Source: Candidatus Saccharibacteria bacterium CG10_big_fil_rev_8_21_14_0_10_47_8 (GTDB lineage Bacteria; Patescibacteriota; Saccharimonadia; Saccharimonadales; UBA10212). Taken from it: DNA of 6,784 nt. The first letter of the stretch is position 1, and each line of letters begins with the position of its first letter. Positions 5,908-6,784 of this stretch are shown here, piece by piece. The notes under the pieces were generated by a model. It was not told the DNA's origin. It made no database searches and worked only from the letters and a program-made list of their open reading frames with translations. The stretch is from the NCBI GenBank assembly GCA_002793885.1, contig PFEG01000036.1:1114-7897 (forward strand), given 5' to 3'. Made by a program: the position numbers and the translations under genes.

Positions 5908-5930
5908 AAAAGAGGTCGTGTCCGATCTCT
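5907..5930 (-). terminator. Intrinsic terminator after the methyltransferase gene
   Basis: Minus-strand AGAGATCG, loop GACA, and CGACCTCT form an 8-bp stem with one A/C mismatch, followed by TTTT. It lies about 46 nt past the methyltransferase stop and directly before the HEPN-like gene promoter. Confidence 0.7.
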
Positions 5931-5931
5931 T

Positions 5932-5948
5932 GCATAGAGCCTATGCTT
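5932..5948 (-). other. Short hairpin upstream of a terminator, with alternative pairing partner
   Basis: GCATAG (5932-5937), AGC and CTATGC (5941-5946) form a perfect 6-bp inverted repeat in the 3' untranslated region of the methyltransferase gene. CTATGCTT (5941-5948) is also perfectly complementary to AAGCATAG at 5898-5905, beyond the terminator and overlapping the next gene's -10 box. The two pairings are mutually exclusive. Confidence 0.45.
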
Positions 5949-5976
5949 AGCTGAGCGTTGTGGTCTAGAACGAGAA

Positions 5977-6702
5977 CTATATTTTTCCTATTGCTATCAC
6001 AGTGTCGCCACTGTGCTTAATGTGTGTAATGGCAATGCCTGCAATTGCAAATAATTTTTTTAGCTCTTTGCCTGAAAATGCCCTTAACAGTGCAGAATCA
6101 GTATATTTCTTCTCCTTCTCACCTTCATCTTTCACGATATAGGTAAGTTTCCGATCCCAAGAATTGTGATATTTCGGATTTAGCTTGTTCATGCTTTTTC
6201 TAGTTATTGTCCTGTTGCCTATCTTCTTGCTCCAAGATATGTTCTTCTTGAAGTTAGGTATTATGAAGTCAGCATCGAAGCCGTCAATTATAATCACACC
6301 CCTACTGACAAGTTTCTTCATAGACTTTAGGGCGGACATTACATCATCATCTGTAATCAGATAGGCAGAACCCACACCAACAAAAATTATTGCATCAAAC
6401 TTTTCGTTTAATGAAAGCTTTCTGACATCACCTTGAATAAACCTTATTTCGGGGTATTTTCTGCGTGCGATTCTTAGCATCCCCCCGCTAATGTCAAGGC
6501 CAGTATAATCATAGCTTTTATTTATGAAGAATTTTCCTCTGTGACCGCATCCACAACCGACCTCGAGGATTCTCTTGCATTTGTTTTTGCTTAGTATGCT
6601 GTCGTAGAATTCGACTTCTTTTTCATAATCCATGGCTGCACTGAACAGCTCATCATAAATCTCTGCATATTCATTGAACTGTCTGTTCGTGCCAGTGCTC
6701 AT
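5977..6702 (-). CDS. Class I SAM-dependent methyltransferase
   Basis: A 241-residue Rossmann-fold methyltransferase when started at the ATG at 6702. Motif I is ILEVGCGCGHRG (45-56), the SAM-binding loop. YTGLDISGGML carries the acidic residue Asp70 that would bind the SAM ribose. Motif III-type GDVRKLSL begins at 91, and FDAIIFVGVGSAYLI is the strand-4 region. The C-terminal half is Lys-rich and is where substrate specificity would lie. The fold resembles stand-alone small-molecule methyltransferases; no DNA- or RNA-methylase target motif such as NPPY is present. A TTG start at 6714 would add four residues. I prefer 6702 because a 9-codon ORF from an ATG at 6728 ends in TGA overlapping this ATG (ATGA), suggesting translational coupling. 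Only a weak GGTG precedes the ATG. Confidence 0.88.
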   Translation of the reverse strand: MSTGTNRQFNEYAEIYDELFSAAMDYEKEVEFYDSILSKNKCKRILEVGCGCGHRGKFFINKSYDYTGLDISGGMLRIARRKYPEIRFIQGDVRKLSLNEKFDAIIFVGVGSAYLITDDDVMSALKSMKKLVSRGVIIIDGFDADFIIPNFKKNISWSKKIGNRTITRKSMNKLNPKYHNSWDRKLTYIVKDEGEKEKKYTDSALLRAFSGKELKKLFAIAGIAITHIKHSGDTVIAIGKI

Positions 6703-6728
6703 ATCACACCACAAGTTACTTTACTCAT
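6699..6728 (-). CDS. Putative 9-codon leader ORF overlapping the methyltransferase start
   Basis: On the minus strand an ATG at 6728 opens MSKVTCGVI and stops at TGA (6701-6699), which overlaps the methyltransferase ATG (6702-6700) as ATGA. The ATG is 7 nt after the -10 box, so it would sit at the very 5' end of the transcript. It may deliver ribosomes to the methyltransferase by termination-reinitiation. The geometry is clear, but there is no evidence that the peptide itself matters. Confidence 0.4.
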   Translation of the reverse strand: MSKVTCGVI

Positions 6729-6735
6729 GCAATAG

Positions 6736-6744
6736 AGTATACCA
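6736..6744 (-). promoter_or_regulatory. Extended -10 promoter of the methyltransferase unit
   Basis: Minus-strand TGGTATACT is a TGn extension plus TATACT (5 of 6 to TATAAT). It lies 6 nt past the T-tract of the terminator at 6751-6776 and 33 nt before the methyltransferase ATG. No convincing -35 is present, as in extended -10 promoters generally. Confidence 0.6.
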
Positions 6745-6750
6745 AGATTG

Positions 6751-6776
6751 AAAAAAAGACTCCCAAAGAAGTCTTT
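6751..6776 (-). terminator. Intrinsic terminator of a gene beyond the right edge
   Basis: Minus-strand AAAGACTTC, loop TTTG, and GGAGTCTTT form a 9-bp stem (one T-G wobble) followed by TTTT. It would end transcription from a minus-strand gene outside the window. It shares its stem design and loop with the terminator at 5292-5320. Confidence 0.75.
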
Positions 6777-6784
6777 CATTCATT

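Noticed and set aside
4743..5976. Integron-type attC sites between the three minus-strand genes (TTCTAAC near each stop)
   Set aside because: TTCTAAC is close to RYYYAAC, but no matching GTTRRRY end or attC-like palindrome is present in the intergenic regions, and no integron integrase is in the window.

Overview
The window looks like a piece of a small, moderately AT-rich bacterial chromosome using the standard code (TGA, TAG and TAA all act as stops). It carries the end of an F-type ATP synthase operon followed by an accessory region. The AtpD sequence style, the compact monocistronic accessory genes, and apparently leaderless transcripts mixed with Shine-Dalgarno-led ones would fit a Patescibacteria/CPR lineage such as Candidatus Saccharibacteria. 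That assignment is an impression from sequence style, not a search result.

Region 1 (1-2210, plus strand): the 3' end of atpG, complete atpD and complete atpC, in the usual gamma-beta-epsilon order. atpG and atpD are tightly packed. atpD and atpC are separated by about 140 bp built largely from AATG/CATT-type words, forming a long imperfect inverted repeat and a short tandem repeat. The real atpC start is a GTG behind a GGAGG that is itself inside a perfect 6-bp hairpin.

Region 2 (2211-4742, plus strand): two tandem paralogous phospholipase-D/HKD-superfamily proteins, each with a putative promoter very close to its start codon. Abutting the stop of the second is a 50-codon relict of the 3' end of atpC. 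Its last 40 codons encode 39 of the 40 residues of the intact gene but differ at 22 synonymous codons. The PLD pair is therefore bracketed by two atpC 3' ends of different ancestry, which looks like a scar of integration or recombination into the atpC 3' end.

Region 3 (4743-6784, minus strand, more AT-rich): three unrelated single-gene units converging on the ATP synthase strand. In transcription order they are a class I SAM-dependent methyltransferase, a HEPN-like protein with an RNxxxH motif, and a small P-loop kinase-like protein. Each has an extended -10 element (TGnTATnnT) lying just downstream of an intrinsic terminator. For two of them the start codon lies exactly 6 nt after the -10 hexamer. 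For the methyltransferase, a 9-codon leaderless ORF overlaps its ATG by ATGA. A 26-bp direct repeat (24/26 identical) lies immediately after the stop codons of the kinase-like and HEPN-like genes, giving the region a cassette-like layout.

The ATP synthase genes form one functional unit. There is no evidence that the PLD pair or the minus-strand genes work in ATP synthesis; they look like cargo that arrived next to the operon. No known mobility gene, RNA gene or CRISPR array is visible.
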